From contig CACONS010000005.1 in assembly GCA_902628645.1 (NCBI GenBank), forward strand, positions 1-55,000: a stretch of DNA of 55,000 bases. Direction: 5' to 3'. A program made the position numbers and the translations under genes. The DNA is from an uncultured Alphaproteobacteria bacterium (GTDB lineage Bacteria; Pseudomonadota; Alphaproteobacteria; HIMB59; GCA-002718135). The notes beneath the pieces were generated by a model. It did no database searches and was not told the DNA's origin. It saw only the letters and a list, made by a program, of their open reading frames with translations. The number at the start of each line of letters is the position of its first letter. Within the stretch, counting starts at the first letter, position 1. Below are positions 54,329 to 55,000 of this stretch, piece after piece.

Positions 54329-54367
54329 AACAAATACTTTTGTTTATACAAGAAGTATTCCGCTTTA

Positions 54368-54380
54368 ACGGACGTTCCGT
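54368..54380 (+). promoter_or_regulatory. Small leader hairpin
   Basis: ACGGA and TCCGT form a 5-bp stem with a 3-nt loop (CGT) 27 nt before the 16S start. Minor structure, probably part of the leader fold. Confidence 0.45.
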
Positions 54381-54384
54381 AATT

Positions 54385-54400
54385 TTTGACTTCGGTCAAA
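54385..54400 (+). promoter_or_regulatory. C(UUCG)G tetraloop hairpin just before 16S
   Basis: TTTGAC and GTCAAA flank the loop TTCG, closed by a C-G pair, the exceptionally stable UUCG tetraloop. It ends about 6 nt before the mature 5' end of 16S rRNA, suggesting a role in folding or in positioning 5'-end processing. Confidence 0.65.
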
Positions 54401-54406
54401 TTTACT

Positions 54407-55000
<594 letters not shown>

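Larger units (their letters stand above)
54047..54406 (+). other. rRNA operon upstream region and leader
   Basis: The only gene-free stretch over 300 bp in the window. From left to right it holds the weak hairpin, an AT-rich upstream region, a TTGACA promoter, and about 240 nt of leader with boxA, a long stem-loop and two smaller hairpins (listed separately). I saw no open reading frame of note. Confidence 0.85.

Overview
The window is a strongly AT-rich, gene-dense stretch of a bacterial chromosome. The partial 16S rRNA gene at the right end and the gene content point to an alphaproteobacterium: an NDUFA12-type complex I accessory subunit, a fused two-domain dCTP deaminase, an RNase E with an acidic insertion near its S1 domain, and a DUF2155 - aat - accC - accB - aroQ neighbourhood. 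Very short intergenic gaps, many 4-23 bp overlaps and the base composition suggest a streamlined free-living (probably marine) lineage resembling Pelagibacterales/HIMB59-like groups. The exact order is inference; I could not run a 16S placement.

Region 1 (1-27714) is housekeeping. It holds the end of a DUF6165 gene, a polyprenyl diphosphate synthase, an S49 peptidase with a 53-residue membrane protein, a single-chain glycyl-tRNA synthetase, an MFS transporter, a YgfZ-like protein, a GT9 glycosyltransferase, dihydroorotase, NDUFA12 and a DUF2155 protein. These are followed by leftward aat-accC-accB-aroQ-dcd-M48 protease-RNase E, then PBP1A, prfB (read through a +1 frameshift), tyrS, an alpha/beta hydrolase and mnmA. 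The region closes with a complete sufBCDS-sufT-sufA iron-sulfur operon and a tRNA with anticodon CAT.

Region 2 (27762-53903) is a 26-kb surface-polysaccharide island lying between that tRNA and an initiator tRNA plus rRNA operon. It has four blocks. A rightward block (27762-34207) carries GT4, a Wzy/ligase-like protein, a Wzz-like protein, two methyltransferases, GT2 and a UDP-glucuronate decarboxylase. A leftward, fully overlapping operon (41463 to 34214) carries a CgeB-like GT, a split transketolase, an SDR, an RmlC-like epimerase, gmd and a PglK-like ABC flippase. A rightward operon (41525-52395) carries a sugar O-methyltransferase, a nucleotidyltransferase-PfkB fusion, two SDRs, two tandem DegT aminotransferases, an acetolactate-synthase-like TPP enzyme, a zinc-type dehydrogenase and a TIGR04372-like GT. 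The last block is a leftward SDR and a rightward methyltransferase. Together they look like the enzymes for one or more unusual, possibly branched, amino- or keto-sugars plus their assembly, flipping and polymerisation. This is the best candidate for undescribed biochemistry in the window.

Region 3 (53970-55000) is the start of the rRNA operon. It contains tRNA-fMet, a strong TTGACA promoter, a 240-nt leader with a boxA-like antitermination element and stable hairpins, and the first ~594 nt of 16S rRNA. I saw no transposase, integrase, CRISPR array or phage gene.
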